Below are positions 17,223 to 25,478 of a stretch of 62,915 nucleotides of DNA, in pieces. Below the pieces are notes generated by a model that saw nothing but the letters and a program-made list of their open reading frames with translations, had not been told where the DNA came from and ran no database searches. Both the position numbers and the translations under genes were made by a program. Within the stretch, counting starts at the first letter, position 1. Each line of letters opens with the position of its first letter. The DNA is taken from assembly GCA_964633225.1 (NCBI GenBank), contig CAZWFQ010000017.1, positions 1-62,915 on the forward strand, in the 5' to 3' direction. The stretch is from JAKQIM01 sp964633225 (GTDB lineage Bacteria; Chloroflexota; Anaerolineae; Anaerolineales; UBA4823).

Positions 17223-18779
17223 ATGACAAAAGACCCAAAAATTTCTAAGCTTCATGCCTGGCGCGAGCGCGCTCGCCTTGGCGGCGGCCCTGAGCGCATT
17301 GCAAATCAACATGCCAAGGGTAAATTTACTGCTCGCGAACGCCTGGACATGCTGCTGGACGAAGGCACTTTTAACGAAATCGAACCCTTCCGGGTTACCC
17401 TCGACCAGGCCGTCATCAGCTCATCCGGCGGTGAGGAATACCTGGGCGACGGCGTCGTCACCGGCTACGGGCAGATCGATGGGCGCACCGTGTATGTATA
17501 CGCCCAAGATTTCACCGTCTACGGCGGCGCGCTGGGCGAAATGCAGGCCAATAAGATCACACGCATCATGGATCTGGCCCTGCGCAACGGCGCCCCCATC
17601 ATCGGCCTGATTGATTCGGGCGGCGCCCGCATCCAGGAAGGTGTTTGGGCCCTGGGCGGCTACGCCGAGCTGATGCGCCGCAACGCCCAATACTCCGGTG
17701 TCATCCCCCAGATCAGCCTGGTGCTTGGCCCCTGCGCGGGCGGCGCGGCTTACTCGCCCGTTCTGACCGACGTGATCATCATGGTCGAAAAGGAATCGTA
17801 TATGTTCCTCACCGGCCCCGACGTGATCCAGACCGTCACCGGCGAGAAGGTAGATACCGAATCCTTGGGCGGCACCAGCGTGCACATGGATATCAGCGGC
17901 ACGGCCCACCTTTCGACCACCAATGAAGAAGAAGCCCTGGCCCTCTGCCGACAGCTCTTCAGCTACTTCCCCTCCAACAATGTCGAGAACCCGCCCTTCA
18001 TCAACACCGGCGACGACCCCCTGCGCATGGACGAGCGCCTCAACAGCATCATCCCCGACGGCCCCGGCCAGCCCTATTCGATGCACGAAGTGATTGAATT
18101 GGTGATGGACCAGGGTACCTTCCTTGAGCTCAAGCCCACCTGGGCCATGAACGCCATCACCGGCTTTGCCCGCATTGGCGGGCACAGCGTGGGGGTTGTG
18201 GCCCAAGAACCGGATGTGATGGCAGGCGTGCTCGACATCGACTCGGCGGATAAGATTGCCCGCTTTGTGCGCATGTGCGACTGCTTCAACATCCCCATCG
18301 TCACCTTTGTAGATTGCCCCGGCTTCCTCCCCGGGCTCGACCAGGAACACCGCGGTGTCATCCGCCACGGCGCCAAGATCCTGTACGCCTACTCTGAGGC
18401 CACCGTTCCCAAGGTCACCATTATCACCCGCAAGGCCTACGGCGGCGCTTACGTGGTGATGAGCAGTAAATACATCGGCACCGATATCAGCCTGGCATGG
18501 CCCACTGCCGAGGTTGCCGTGATGGGCGCCGAAGGGGCCGTCAACGTGCTCTACCGCAAGCAAATCTCCCAGGCCGCCGACCCCAAGGCCGAACGCAAAC
18601 GCCTGGAAGACGAATACCGCGAGAAATTCAACAACCCCTACTACGCAGCCCGCGCCGGCATCGTGGACGATATCATCGAGCCCAAAGAAAGCCGCCCCAA
18701 GATCATCGCCGCCCTGGCCGCCCTGCACGATAAGCACTCCACTGCCCCCCTGCGCAAGCACGGCAATATCCCCTTCTAG
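17223..18779 (+). CDS. mmdA: Acyl-CoA decarboxylase/carboxylase carboxyltransferase subunit
   Basis: A 518-residue carboxyltransferase of the acyl-CoA carboxylase beta / methylmalonyl-CoA decarboxylase alpha family. The N-terminal half has GGGPERIANQHAKGKFTARE, a GGARIQEG loop and GPCAGGAAYSP, which form the acyl-CoA site and oxyanion holes. The C-terminal half repeats the fold with DCPGFLPG and KAYGGAYVVM. With the three genes after it, it forms a sodium-pumping decarboxylase that moves carboxyl from (probably) methylmalonyl-CoA to biotin. The start is ATG 17223, with GAGGAA upstream, rather than the TTG at 17184. Without the pump genes it would be called propionyl-CoA carboxylase beta. Confidence 0.9.
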   Translation: MTKDPKISKLHAWRERARLGGGPERIANQHAKGKFTARERLDMLLDEGTFNEIEPFRVTLDQAVISSSGGEEYLGDGVVTGYGQIDGRTVYVYAQDFTVYGGALGEMQANKITRIMDLALRNGAPIIGLIDSGGARIQEGVWALGGYAELMRRNAQYSGVIPQISLVLGPCAGGAAYSPVLTDVIIMVEKESYMFLTGPDVIQTVTGEKVDTESLGGTSVHMDISGTAHLSTTNEEEALALCRQLFSYFPSNNVENPPFINTGDDPLRMDERLNSIIPDGPGQPYSMHEVIELVMDQGTFLELKPTWAMNAITGFARIGGHSVGVVAQEPDVMAGVLDIDSADKIARFVRMCDCFNIPIVTFVDCPGFLPGLDQEHRGVIRHGAKILYAYSEATVPKVTIITRKAYGGAYVVMSSKYIGTDISLAWPTAEVAVMGAEGAVNVLYRKQISQAADPKAERKRLEDEYREKFNNPYYAARAGIVDDIIEPKESRPKIIAALAALHDKHSTAPLRKHGNIPF

Positions 18780-18785
18780 GCCGCT

Positions 18786-19163
18786 ATGGATACCGAAACC
18801 GTTCTGTTAGGATTAGCCATTACTGGCCTGGGCATGGGCCTGGTTTTTGCTTCCATCGTCTTGCTGTGGGCAGTGATGGAAGCCACCATGTTGATCATGC
18901 CGCGCTTGCAGCGCGCCGCCCCTGCCCCTGCCCCCGCTAAGGCTGCCGAAGCCCCTGAAGCCGTTGTAACAGTCAAAGCCGAAGACGAAAGCAGCCTGGT
19001 CTCTGAGCGCAAGCGCCAGGCGGCCCTGGTGGCGGTGGCTGTGGCTCTGGCTACCGATAAAGGCCGCATCCACGAATTCCCCATGCCCGCCACCGCCATC
19101 GTCAGCGCCTGGCAGGGGGTTATGCGCGCAAGCAATCTGAACAAACGAGGTTCAACTCGATGA
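18786..19163 (+). CDS. mmdD: Decarboxylase small membrane (delta/OadG-like) subunit
   Basis: A 125-residue protein with one N-terminal membrane helix (about 10-35: GLAITGLGMGLVFASIVLLW), a Pro/Ala linker, and a C-terminal region ending in WQGVMRASNLNKRG. That layout is typical of OadG/MmdD subunits, which hold the complex together. It starts seven bases after the carboxyltransferase stop, and its own stop overlaps the next ATG (ATGA). Confidence 0.85.
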   Translation: MDTETVLLGLAITGLGMGLVFASIVLLWAVMEATMLIMPRLQRAAPAPAPAKAAEAPEAVVTVKAEDESSLVSERKRQAALVAVAVALATDKGRIHEFPMPATAIVSAWQGVMRASNLNKRGSTR

Positions 19164-19630
19164 AAATCAAAGTAAAAATCGAAAATCAGCAGTATGAAGT
19201 TGAGATCGAAGACATCAGTGCCCGGCCCATCGTGGCCCAGGTTGAAGGCGAAACGTTTGAGATCTGGCCCGAAGAAGAGGCTGCCCCGCGCCGCCCGCGC
19301 CCTGTGGTGCCGGCGCCGCCTGCCGCCCCCTCAGCCGAGAGCATTGCCCGCTATGCCAAGGTCTTCACACCCGTTGAGCAAGACGATGAAGACGACCACC
19401 CTCGAGAAGGGGTTGTCTTCACGGTGCGCGCCCCCATCCCGGGCGTCATCACCGAAGTGATGGTACACCCCGGCGACAGCATCACCAAAGGCCAGCCGCT
19501 GTGCAACCTGGAAGCCATGAAAATGAACAACACCATCCGCGCCAACACCAATGGCACAGTGTCTAACGTGTTGGTCTCAGTGGGACAGGCCGTGAAGCAC
19601 AATGACAGCCTGATCGAGATTGCCGAGTAG
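19160..19630 (+). CDS. mmdC: Biotin carboxyl carrier subunit
   Basis: A 156-residue biotin carrier. A short N-terminal domain (1-45) is joined by a Pro/Ala linker to a C-terminal biotinyl domain (about 85-156) with EAMKMNN, whose Lys carries biotin. It moves carboxyl between the carboxyltransferase and the membrane beta subunit. Its ATG overlaps the upstream stop, so translation is probably coupled. Confidence 0.92.
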   Translation: MKIKVKIENQQYEVEIEDISARPIVAQVEGETFEIWPEEEAAPRRPRPVVPAPPAAPSAESIARYAKVFTPVEQDDEDDHPREGVVFTVRAPIPGVITEVMVHPGDSITKGQPLCNLEAMKMNNTIRANTNGTVSNVLVSVGQAVKHNDSLIEIAE

Positions 19631-19639
19631 CGGGCAGCT

Positions 19640-20770
19640 ATGGATATCAGCGAACTTCTCCCCTTCTTACTGCAGGGCATTCTGAACTTCACCTGGGGCA
19701 ACCTCCTGATGATCCTGGTCGGGAGTGGGCTGATCTACCTGGCGGTGGCCAAGCAGTACGAGCCCGTCTTGCTGCTGCCCATTGGCTTCGGCTGCATCCT
19801 GGCCAACATCCCCATGACCGGCATGGGCGAGGCGGGGGGCATCTTTGGCATCCTCAAATCGGCTGGCATCGACACCGAGCTCTTCCCCCTGCTGATCTTC
19901 ATCGGCATCGGCGCCATGATCGACTTCAGCCCGCTGCTGGCCCAGCCCCAAATGGTGCTCTTGGGCGCGGCCGGGCAGTTTGGCATCTTTGCCACCCTCA
20001 TCCTGGCCACCCTGCTGGGCTTCCCGCTTAACCAGGCGGCTTCCATCGGCATCATCGGCGCCATCGACGGCCCCACGGCCATCTTCGTCTCTTCTGAGCT
20101 GGCCCCCGAGATGCTGGGGCCGATTGCTGTGGCCGCCTACAGCTACATGAGCCTCATTCCTATCATCCAGCCGCCCATCATGCGCCTGATGACCACCAAG
20201 GCCGAGCGCCGCATCCGCATGGATTACTCGCCGCGCCAGGTCTCTAAGCGCACGCTGATCGTCTTCCCCGTGCTGGTGACCCTGGTGGTGGGCCTGCTGG
20301 TGCCGGCTGCCACCCCCTTGATCGCCATGCTGATGTTCGGCAACCTGCTGCGCGAGAGCGGCGTGGTAGACCGCCTGAGCAAAAGCGCTCAGAACGAGAT
20401 CGCCAACGTCGCCACCCTCTTCTTGGGCGTCACCATTGGCTCGACCATGACCGCCGCCAGCTTCTTGAACTGGCAAACCCTGGCCATCATGGCCCTGGGC
20501 CTGCTGGCCTTCGTCATCGATACCGTGGCCGGGCTGTTGTTCGGCAAGCTGATGAGCTTCATCACCCGCGGCAAGATCAACCCCCTGATCGGCGCAGCCG
20601 GGATCAGTGCCTTCCCCATGGCCGGGCGCCTCTCAGCCAAGATGGCCCAGGATGAAGATTACGAGAACTTCATCCTGATGCACGCCATGGGCGCCAACAC
20701 AGCCGGGCAGCTTGGCAGTGTGATGGCGGGCGGCGTGCTGTTGGCCATTATGCGCGGCATCTTGCATTAG
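19640..20770 (+). CDS. mmdB: Sodium-pumping decarboxylase beta subunit
   Basis: A 376-residue integral membrane protein with nine or more helices, of the OadB/MmdB/GcdB family. The conserved loop around IIGAIDGPTAIFVSS carries the Asp needed for sodium transport, and the second conserved region is NPLIGAAGISAFPMAGR. It decarboxylates carboxybiotin and exports sodium. It is the last gene of the operon and is followed by a strong hairpin. The operon lets decarboxylation energise the membrane, as in fermenters using the succinate-propionate route. Confidence 0.92.
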   Translation: MDISELLPFLLQGILNFTWGNLLMILVGSGLIYLAVAKQYEPVLLLPIGFGCILANIPMTGMGEAGGIFGILKSAGIDTELFPLLIFIGIGAMIDFSPLLAQPQMVLLGAAGQFGIFATLILATLLGFPLNQAASIGIIGAIDGPTAIFVSSELAPEMLGPIAVAAYSYMSLIPIIQPPIMRLMTTKAERRIRMDYSPRQVSKRTLIVFPVLVTLVVGLLVPAATPLIAMLMFGNLLRESGVVDRLSKSAQNEIANVATLFLGVTIGSTMTAASFLNWQTLAIMALGLLAFVIDTVAGLLFGKLMSFITRGKINPLIGAAGISAFPMAGRLSAKMAQDEDYENFILMHAMGANTAGQLGSVMAGGVLLAIMRGILH

Positions 20771-20776
20771 GATTTA

Positions 20777-20820
20777 GAATCAAAAAGAAGCGCAGCTTTG
20801 GCTGCGCTTCTTTTTGATTC
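20777..20820 (+). terminator. Terminator of the decarboxylase operon
   Basis: A perfect 19-bp stem (20777-20795 with 20802-20820) around the loop CTTTGG, with a T-run inside the descending arm. It lies seven bases after the beta-subunit stop codon. Confidence 0.9.
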
Positions 20821-21230
20821 CTGGAATGGGAGGAAAAAGGGCAAAAAAAAGGAACGACTCAAACAACGAGGAACGAATCCGGCGTGGGGGAAGGCAGTGA
20901 GCGGTGAACGGCACGCAGGTCACGAAGATGGGGAGGAATGATGAAGAGCAGATTCATTGTAGCAAGGATTTTGGGTTCCACAAGAGGAAATTGAGGCTTT
21001 TCTTTCTTGAAAGACATCGAGGCGCAGGCAGGCCGGGGGCCGGGCTCGAAACGGCCCTGGAAGGCGTAATGTTTCGGCGGGTGCGTAAAGCAATTGACCT
21101 GGCACCTTAAGGGTGATATAAACGACTTACGATGAGCTACCGCTTATCGGCGGAATATCGGCGATGCCGCGATACAACCGCCAGCATCGCTGCTTTTTAT
21201 CAACAACCAAGACGAATTTCCCCCAAACCC
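20821..21230. other. Gene-free stretch before the MerR-type promoter
   Basis: No gene is supported. A 68-codon open frame at 20904-21110 lacks a start signal and resembles no protein I know. A weak hairpin (GCGATGC at 21161-21167, GCATCGC at 21184-21190) is followed by CTTTTT and could end a short transcript. The regulator expected for the promoter at 21231 is not encoded here. Confidence 0.5.
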
Positions 21231-21261
21231 TTGACTTGGAGTTAACTCTAAGTGTTACACT
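21231..21261 (+). promoter_or_regulatory. MerR-type promoter and operator
   Basis: TTGACT (21231-21236) and TACACT (21256-21261) are separated by 19 bases, two more than the usual 17. The spacer holds an almost perfect dyad, CTTGGAGTTAACTCTAAG (21235-21252). Over-long spacers with such a dyad are the mark of MerR-family activators of the NmlR/AdhR/SoxR type. Transcription should begin near 21268 and cover the SDR and the two aldo/keto reductases. Confidence 0.85.
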
Positions 21262-21267
21262 ATGAAC

Positions 21268-21309
21268 CTATCCGAAAATTTGGGGAAGACCCAAATAATT
21301 TTCGGATAG
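21268..21309 (+). promoter_or_regulatory. Hairpin at the predicted mRNA 5' end
   Basis: Inverted repeat with 13-bp outer arms (CTATCCGAAAATT at 21268-21280, AATTTTCGGATAG at 21297-21309) and an inner TGGG/CCCA. It begins seven bases after the MerR-type -10 box, so the transcript would start with this hairpin. The ribosome-binding sequence AAAGGAG (from 21328) stays free. It could protect the 5' end or be a second protein-binding site. Confidence 0.65.
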
Positions 21310-21338
21310 ATACTATGGTTAATCAGAAAGGAGCAACG

Positions 21339-22181
21339 ATGACAGATCAAAAAGTTTGGGTGATTACGGGTACCAGCCGTGGCATGGGAGCGGCCTTTGC
21401 CAAGGCAGCCCTGGCCGCCGGCCACAAAGTGGTGGCCACCGGCCGCAACACCGGCGCCGTGGCAAAGGCGGTTGGGCAAGCTCAAGACCTGCTGGTGGTC
21501 AAGCTAGACATCACCCGCCCCGCTGAGGCACAGGCGGCAGTACAGGCCGCCATCGACCGCTTCGGGCGCATCGACGTGCTGGTGAACAATGCGGCCAACT
21601 TTTATGGCGGCTACTTTGAGGAACTGACGCCGGAGCAAATTGAACGGCAGTTGGCGACGGGGCTGATCGGCCCGATGAACGTGACCCGCGCCGTCTTGCC
21701 CGGCATGCGCAAGCAACGCTCGGGCCACATCCTCTCGATCTCGTCGGGTGCGGGCCTGATGGGCTTTGAGTTCAATTCTGCCTACTGCGCCGCCAAGTTC
21801 GGCCTGGAGGGATGGATGGAGGCGCTGGCGGCTGAGGTGGCGCCATTCGGTATCCACACCACCATCGTCAACCCGGGGTTCTTCCGCACCGAGCTTCTGA
21901 CGCCAGAGTCAACCACTTACGCCGAGCCCTCTATCGAAGACTACGCCGAGCGCCAGGCTGCCCGGCGGGATTGGTTTGAAGCCCAGAACGGCCAGCAGTC
22001 CGGCGACCCGGCCAAGCTGGCGCAGGCGCTTGTGATGATCGTGGAACAGCAGCTCCCGCCGCACCGCTTCATTGCCGGTGCCGATGCCATCACGATCGCA
22101 GAGCAGAAGGTGCAGGATCTGCAGCAGCAGATCAACGCCTATCGCGACCTGTCGACCTCGATGGCGCTGAATGAGATATAG
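21339..22181 (+). CDS. Short-chain dehydrogenase/reductase
   Basis: A 280-residue classical SDR. TGTSRGMG (10-17) binds the nucleotide, NNAA (83-86) replaces NNAG, and S136, Y149 and K153 are the catalytic residues (YCAAK). The start is ATG 21339 with AAAGGAG seven bases upstream; the frame opens earlier, inside the promoter. It is first in an operon with two aldo/keto reductases behind a MerR-type promoter, pointing to carbonyl or aldehyde detoxification. The exact substrate is unknown. Confidence 0.85.
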   Translation: MTDQKVWVITGTSRGMGAAFAKAALAAGHKVVATGRNTGAVAKAVGQAQDLLVVKLDITRPAEAQAAVQAAIDRFGRIDVLVNNAANFYGGYFEELTPEQIERQLATGLIGPMNVTRAVLPGMRKQRSGHILSISSGAGLMGFEFNSAYCAAKFGLEGWMEALAAEVAPFGIHTTIVNPGFFRTELLTPESTTYAEPSIEDYAERQAARRDWFEAQNGQQSGDPAKLAQALVMIVEQQLPPHRFIAGADAITIAEQKVQDLQQQINAYRDLSTSMALNEI

Positions 22182-22231
22182 CCAGTAGCGATTGTCAATC
22201 TGCAGCCAGAACAAACGAAAAGGAGAGCAAC

Positions 22232-23248
22232 ATGGACTACGTAAAACTTGGCAACACCGGAATGGATGTGTCCCCAATCTGCCTGGGCTGCATGAGCTTT
22301 GGCACGGCTGAGGGCTGGGCGCACAACCCGTGGGCGCTCAACGAAGAGGATAGCCGCACGATCATCCAAAGAGCGCTGGACCTGGGGGTCAATTTCTTCG
22401 ATACGGCCAATGTCTACGCCTACGGCAGCAGCGAAGAAATTCTGGGGCGGGCGCTAAAGGATTACGCCAGGCGGGACGAGGTGGTGGTGGCGACCAAGGT
22501 CTTTTCTCCGATGAGCAAAGGGCCCAACGGGGGCGGCCTGTCTCGTAAGCACATCCTGAGCCAGATCGACCAGAGCCTGAAACGCCTGGGGATGGAATAC
22601 GTTGACCTCTACATCATTCACCGCTGGGATTACCACACCCCGATCGAAGAGACGATGGCGGCGCTGCAGGATGTGGTGAGAGCCGGGAAGGCGCGTTATA
22701 CCGGCGCTTCTGCCATGTACGCCTGGCAGTTCCAGAAGGCCCTGCACGTGGCCGAGCAGCACGGCTGGACGCGCTTCGTCTCGATGCAGAACCACTACAA
22801 CCTCATCTACCGGGAAGAAGAGCGTGAAATGATGCCGCTGTGCGTGGAAGAGAAGATCGCCGTGACCCCCTACAGCCCCCTGGCCTCCGGACGGCTGGCG
22901 CGTGATCTATCCGAAAGCTCTCTACGCCTGGAAACGGACCCCATTGCCAAGCAGAAATACGATGCCACCGCAGAGGCAGACAAATTGGTCATCGAGCGGG
23001 TGGCCGAAGTGGCCCAAAAGCACGGCGTGCCGCGGGCCCACATTGCCCTGGCCTGGCTGCTGCAAAAGGCCCCCGTGGTGGCGCCGGTGATTGGGGCGAC
23101 GAAGATCTCGCATCTTGAAACGGCGGTCGAAGCCCTGGCGGTCAAATTATCGCCGGAGGAAATGACCCGCCTGGAAGAACCTTACGTGCCCCACACGCCG
23201 GTCGGGTTGATCCCCTACGGCAGTCAACTGCTCAAGGCCCGCAAATAA
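22232..23248 (+). CDS. Aldo/keto reductase
   Basis: A 338-residue TIM-barrel oxidoreductase with the full catalytic tetrad: D57 (NFFDTANVY), Y62, K89 (ATKVF) and H130 (YIIHRWD). The C-terminal VIGATKISHL segment binds NADPH. The pattern follows the YajO/Tas-like branch. AAAGGAGAG precedes the ATG, and 50 bases separate it from the SDR stop. With its neighbours it probably reduces reactive aldehydes. Confidence 0.9.
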   Translation: MDYVKLGNTGMDVSPICLGCMSFGTAEGWAHNPWALNEEDSRTIIQRALDLGVNFFDTANVYAYGSSEEILGRALKDYARRDEVVVATKVFSPMSKGPNGGGLSRKHILSQIDQSLKRLGMEYVDLYIIHRWDYHTPIEETMAALQDVVRAGKARYTGASAMYAWQFQKALHVAEQHGWTRFVSMQNHYNLIYREEEREMMPLCVEEKIAVTPYSPLASGRLARDLSESSLRLETDPIAKQKYDATAEADKLVIERVAEVAQKHGVPRAHIALAWLLQKAPVVAPVIGATKISHLETAVEALAVKLSPEEMTRLEEPYVPHTPVGLIPYGSQLLKARK

Positions 23249-23296
23249 GTTTCGATCAAAACAGGAAATTCGCAGCATTCGAATAGGAGAAATACC

Positions 23297-24289
23297 ATGC
23301 GGTACACATCACTTGGACGGACGGGTTTACAGGTCAGCCGGCTGTGCCTGGGCACGATGAATTTTGGGCCGCAGACCAGCGAGGCCGACAGCGCTGCAAT
23401 CATGGATTACGCCCTGGAGCAGGGGATCAACTTCATCGACACCGCCAACGCCTACGGCGTCTTCACCGCCAGCGGCGATACCTCGCATCTCCACCTGGGT
23501 CTCACAGAAGAGATCATCGGGCGCTGGCTGGCGCAGGATGGGAGGCGCCACCAGGTTGTCCTGGCGACCAAGGTGTTCGTCAAAATGGGCGAGGGGGTGA
23601 ACGAGCGCGGCTTGTCGGCTTACCACATCCGCAAGGCCTGCGAAGACAGCCTGCGCCGGTTGCAGACCGATCATATTGACCTGTACCAGATGCACCATAT
23701 TGAGCGCTCTACACCGTGGGAGGAGATCTGGCAGGCGATGGAGCAGCTTGTGCGAGAGGGCAAGGTGATCTACGTCGGAAGCAGCAACTTCGCCGGCTGG
23801 GACATCGCCACGGCCCAATGCGCCGCCAAAGAGCGCCACTTCATGGGCCTGGTGTGTGAGCAGAGCCAGTACAGCCTGAGCGCCCGCACGATCGAGCTGG
23901 AGGTTATCCCGGCCTGCCGGCACTATGGCGTGGGGCTGATCCCCTACAGCCCGTTGGCGGGTGGGCTGCTGGCGGGTGCGCTGCGCAAGGCCAGCGAGGG
24001 CCGCCGCGCTGGTGGACAGCAGCAGCAGTGGGTCGAGCGGCGCCGCTCGCAGTTGGAGCCCTATGAGGCGCTGTGCCAGGAACTCGGGGAAGCGCCGTCT
24101 GACGTGGCGCTGGCCTGGCTGCTGCGCAACCCGGTGGTTACAGCCCCGATCATTGGCCCACGCACGGTGCAGCAGTTGAGCGCCAGCTTGCGGGCGCTGG
24201 AGGTTTCGCTCTCAGGCGAGACCCTCAAGCGGCTCGACGAGATCTGGCCCGGCCCAGGCGGCGAGGCGCCCAACGCCTACGCCTGGTAG
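23297..24289 (+). CDS. Aldo/keto reductase
   Basis: A 330-residue aldo/keto reductase with D48 (NFIDTANAY), Y53, K92 (ATKVF) and His 133/134 (YQMHHIE). IIGPRTVQQL near the C-terminus binds NADPH. It is clearly related to the preceding reductase but far from identical, so this is an old duplication or independent recruitment. TAGGAGAAATACC precedes the ATG. It is the last gene of the MerR-type operon. Confidence 0.9.
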   Translation: MRYTSLGRTGLQVSRLCLGTMNFGPQTSEADSAAIMDYALEQGINFIDTANAYGVFTASGDTSHLHLGLTEEIIGRWLAQDGRRHQVVLATKVFVKMGEGVNERGLSAYHIRKACEDSLRRLQTDHIDLYQMHHIERSTPWEEIWQAMEQLVREGKVIYVGSSNFAGWDIATAQCAAKERHFMGLVCEQSQYSLSARTIELEVIPACRHYGVGLIPYSPLAGGLLAGALRKASEGRRAGGQQQQWVERRRSQLEPYEALCQELGEAPSDVALAWLLRNPVVTAPIIGPRTVQQLSASLRALEVSLSGETLKRLDEIWPGPGGEAPNAYAW

Positions 24290-24393
24290 AGGGCGCACCA
24301 AGAGCCAGTCCATCTCAGCCACGCCCAGCCCGCGGCATTCGCTGGTGAAGGCGTGGCTTTGCTGTCTCACCAACCGAACAATCGGAATGATCC

Positions 24394-25287
24394 TTAGCGC
24401 GCCAGGGTCTGGGCGCCTTTCCGGCTGATCTTGAGGTAGAAAACCCGCCCATCCAACCCGGCTGCTTGAAATGCGTGCAAAGCAGCCGCGCCGACTTGCC
24501 CATCATGCGCCCCCGAAAAAGCCACCAGGCTCGGCCCCGCCCCCGAAAGCGCCACCGCGGCTGCTCCGGCGGCTTTCATGGCTTCCATCGCTGCCTGTGC
24601 GCCAGGAACCAACGGCAGCCGGTAGGGCTGGTGCAGCCGGTCATCCATTGCCTGCTCCAGCAGTTCAAGGTCTCCACTGCGCAGCGCTTCGACAACCAGT
24701 ACCGCCCGGCTGATGTTATAAATGGCATCGGCACGGGCAATCTGTTGCGGCAGGACCGCACGTGCCTGCCGGGTAGGAAATGCAAAGTCGGGCAGCGCCA
24801 CCGTCAGGCACAGCGCTTTGACCGCCAGCGAGCGCGTGATGATTTGCCCATCTGCCATCATCGAGCTTACCAGCCCGCCAGCCAGCGCCGGGGCGGCGTT
24901 GTCTGGATGGCCCTCCACTTCCACGGCCATTTTTAAGATTTGCGCGGCCGAAAAAGGCTCTTCCAGCAGGACATTGGCCGCCAAAAGCCCGCCAAGCACC
25001 GCCGCAGACGAGGAGCCTAGCCCCGCGCCCAATGGGATGCGGTTGGCGCAGTGAAAGTGCAGCGCGGGCAGCTTCTTCCCAGCCCGGTTAAACACTTGTT
25101 GAGCGGCCTGCACGATCAGATTGGATCCATCCTGCGGCAGTACACCCGCCCCCTCCCCCTTCACCGTGATTGAAAAGCGCTCAGCCGGTGTGATCTCAAC
25201 TTCATTCCATAAATTCACAGCCAGGCCCAGGGTATCAAAGCCCGGACCCAGGTTGGCAGTGGTCGCCGGTATTTTTATGCGTATCAT
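24394..25287 (-). CDS. thrB: Homoserine kinase
   Basis: A 297-residue GHMP kinase. The N-terminal KIPATTANLGPGFDTLGLA, the ATP loop PLGAGLGSSSA (85-95) and the C-terminal ALSGAGPSLVAF identify homoserine kinase. It makes O-phosphohomoserine for threonine synthase. It is transcribed divergently from thrC, with the 190-base G/C-rich region between them, so the two may share control. Confidence 0.93.
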   Translation of the reverse strand: MIRIKIPATTANLGPGFDTLGLAVNLWNEVEITPAERFSITVKGEGAGVLPQDGSNLIVQAAQQVFNRAGKKLPALHFHCANRIPLGAGLGSSSAAVLGGLLAANVLLEEPFSAAQILKMAVEVEGHPDNAAPALAGGLVSSMMADGQIITRSLAVKALCLTVALPDFAFPTRQARAVLPQQIARADAIYNISRAVLVVEALRSGDLELLEQAMDDRLHQPYRLPLVPGAQAAMEAMKAAGAAAVALSGAGPSLVAFSGAHDGQVGAAALHAFQAAGLDGRVFYLKISRKGAQTLAR

Positions 25288-25345
25288 CAGGCCTTCCTTA
25301 CCCTTTCTTCAGCTTGCCCATTCTAACATCCATCCCAGCTTTTAA

Positions 25346-25410
25346 GGGGGGGGAGGGGAGGGGCGTGCGCAGCACGCCCCAACGCGCCCCAACGCGCCCC
25401 AACACGCCCC
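25346..25410. repeat. G-run, hairpin and 10-bp repeats between thrB and thrC
   Basis: Three elements sit side by side. First, a G-rich run (G8, A, G4, A, G4). Second, an inverted repeat, GGGGCGTGC / GCACGCCCC (25360-25368 with 25372-25380). Third, tandem 10-bp units of the form AACGCGCCCC (25381-25410, three copies, with a related fourth to the left). The G-run could form a quadruplex. The block ends about 70 bases before the thrC ATG. Confidence 0.7.
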
Positions 25411-25478
25411 GACAGAAAACGGGTACAATCAGGTCAAACCTGCCCATTTCGAGGCACAGCCTGTGAGGAGAAAGCGTC

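Noticed and set aside
17421..18761. 446-codon minus-strand frame across the carboxyltransferase gene
   Set aside because: Antisense to a strongly conserved enzyme, low-complexity Gly/Ala/Val/His composition, no ribosome-binding sequence.
17223..18779. Propionyl-CoA carboxylase beta subunit
   Set aside because: The family is shared, but the next genes encode OadG-like, biotin carrier and OadB-like subunits and no biotin carboxylase, so a sodium-pumping decarboxylase fits better.
20904..21110. 68-codon gene before the MerR-type promoter
   Set aside because: No ribosome-binding sequence, no similarity recognised, overlapping frame on the other strand.
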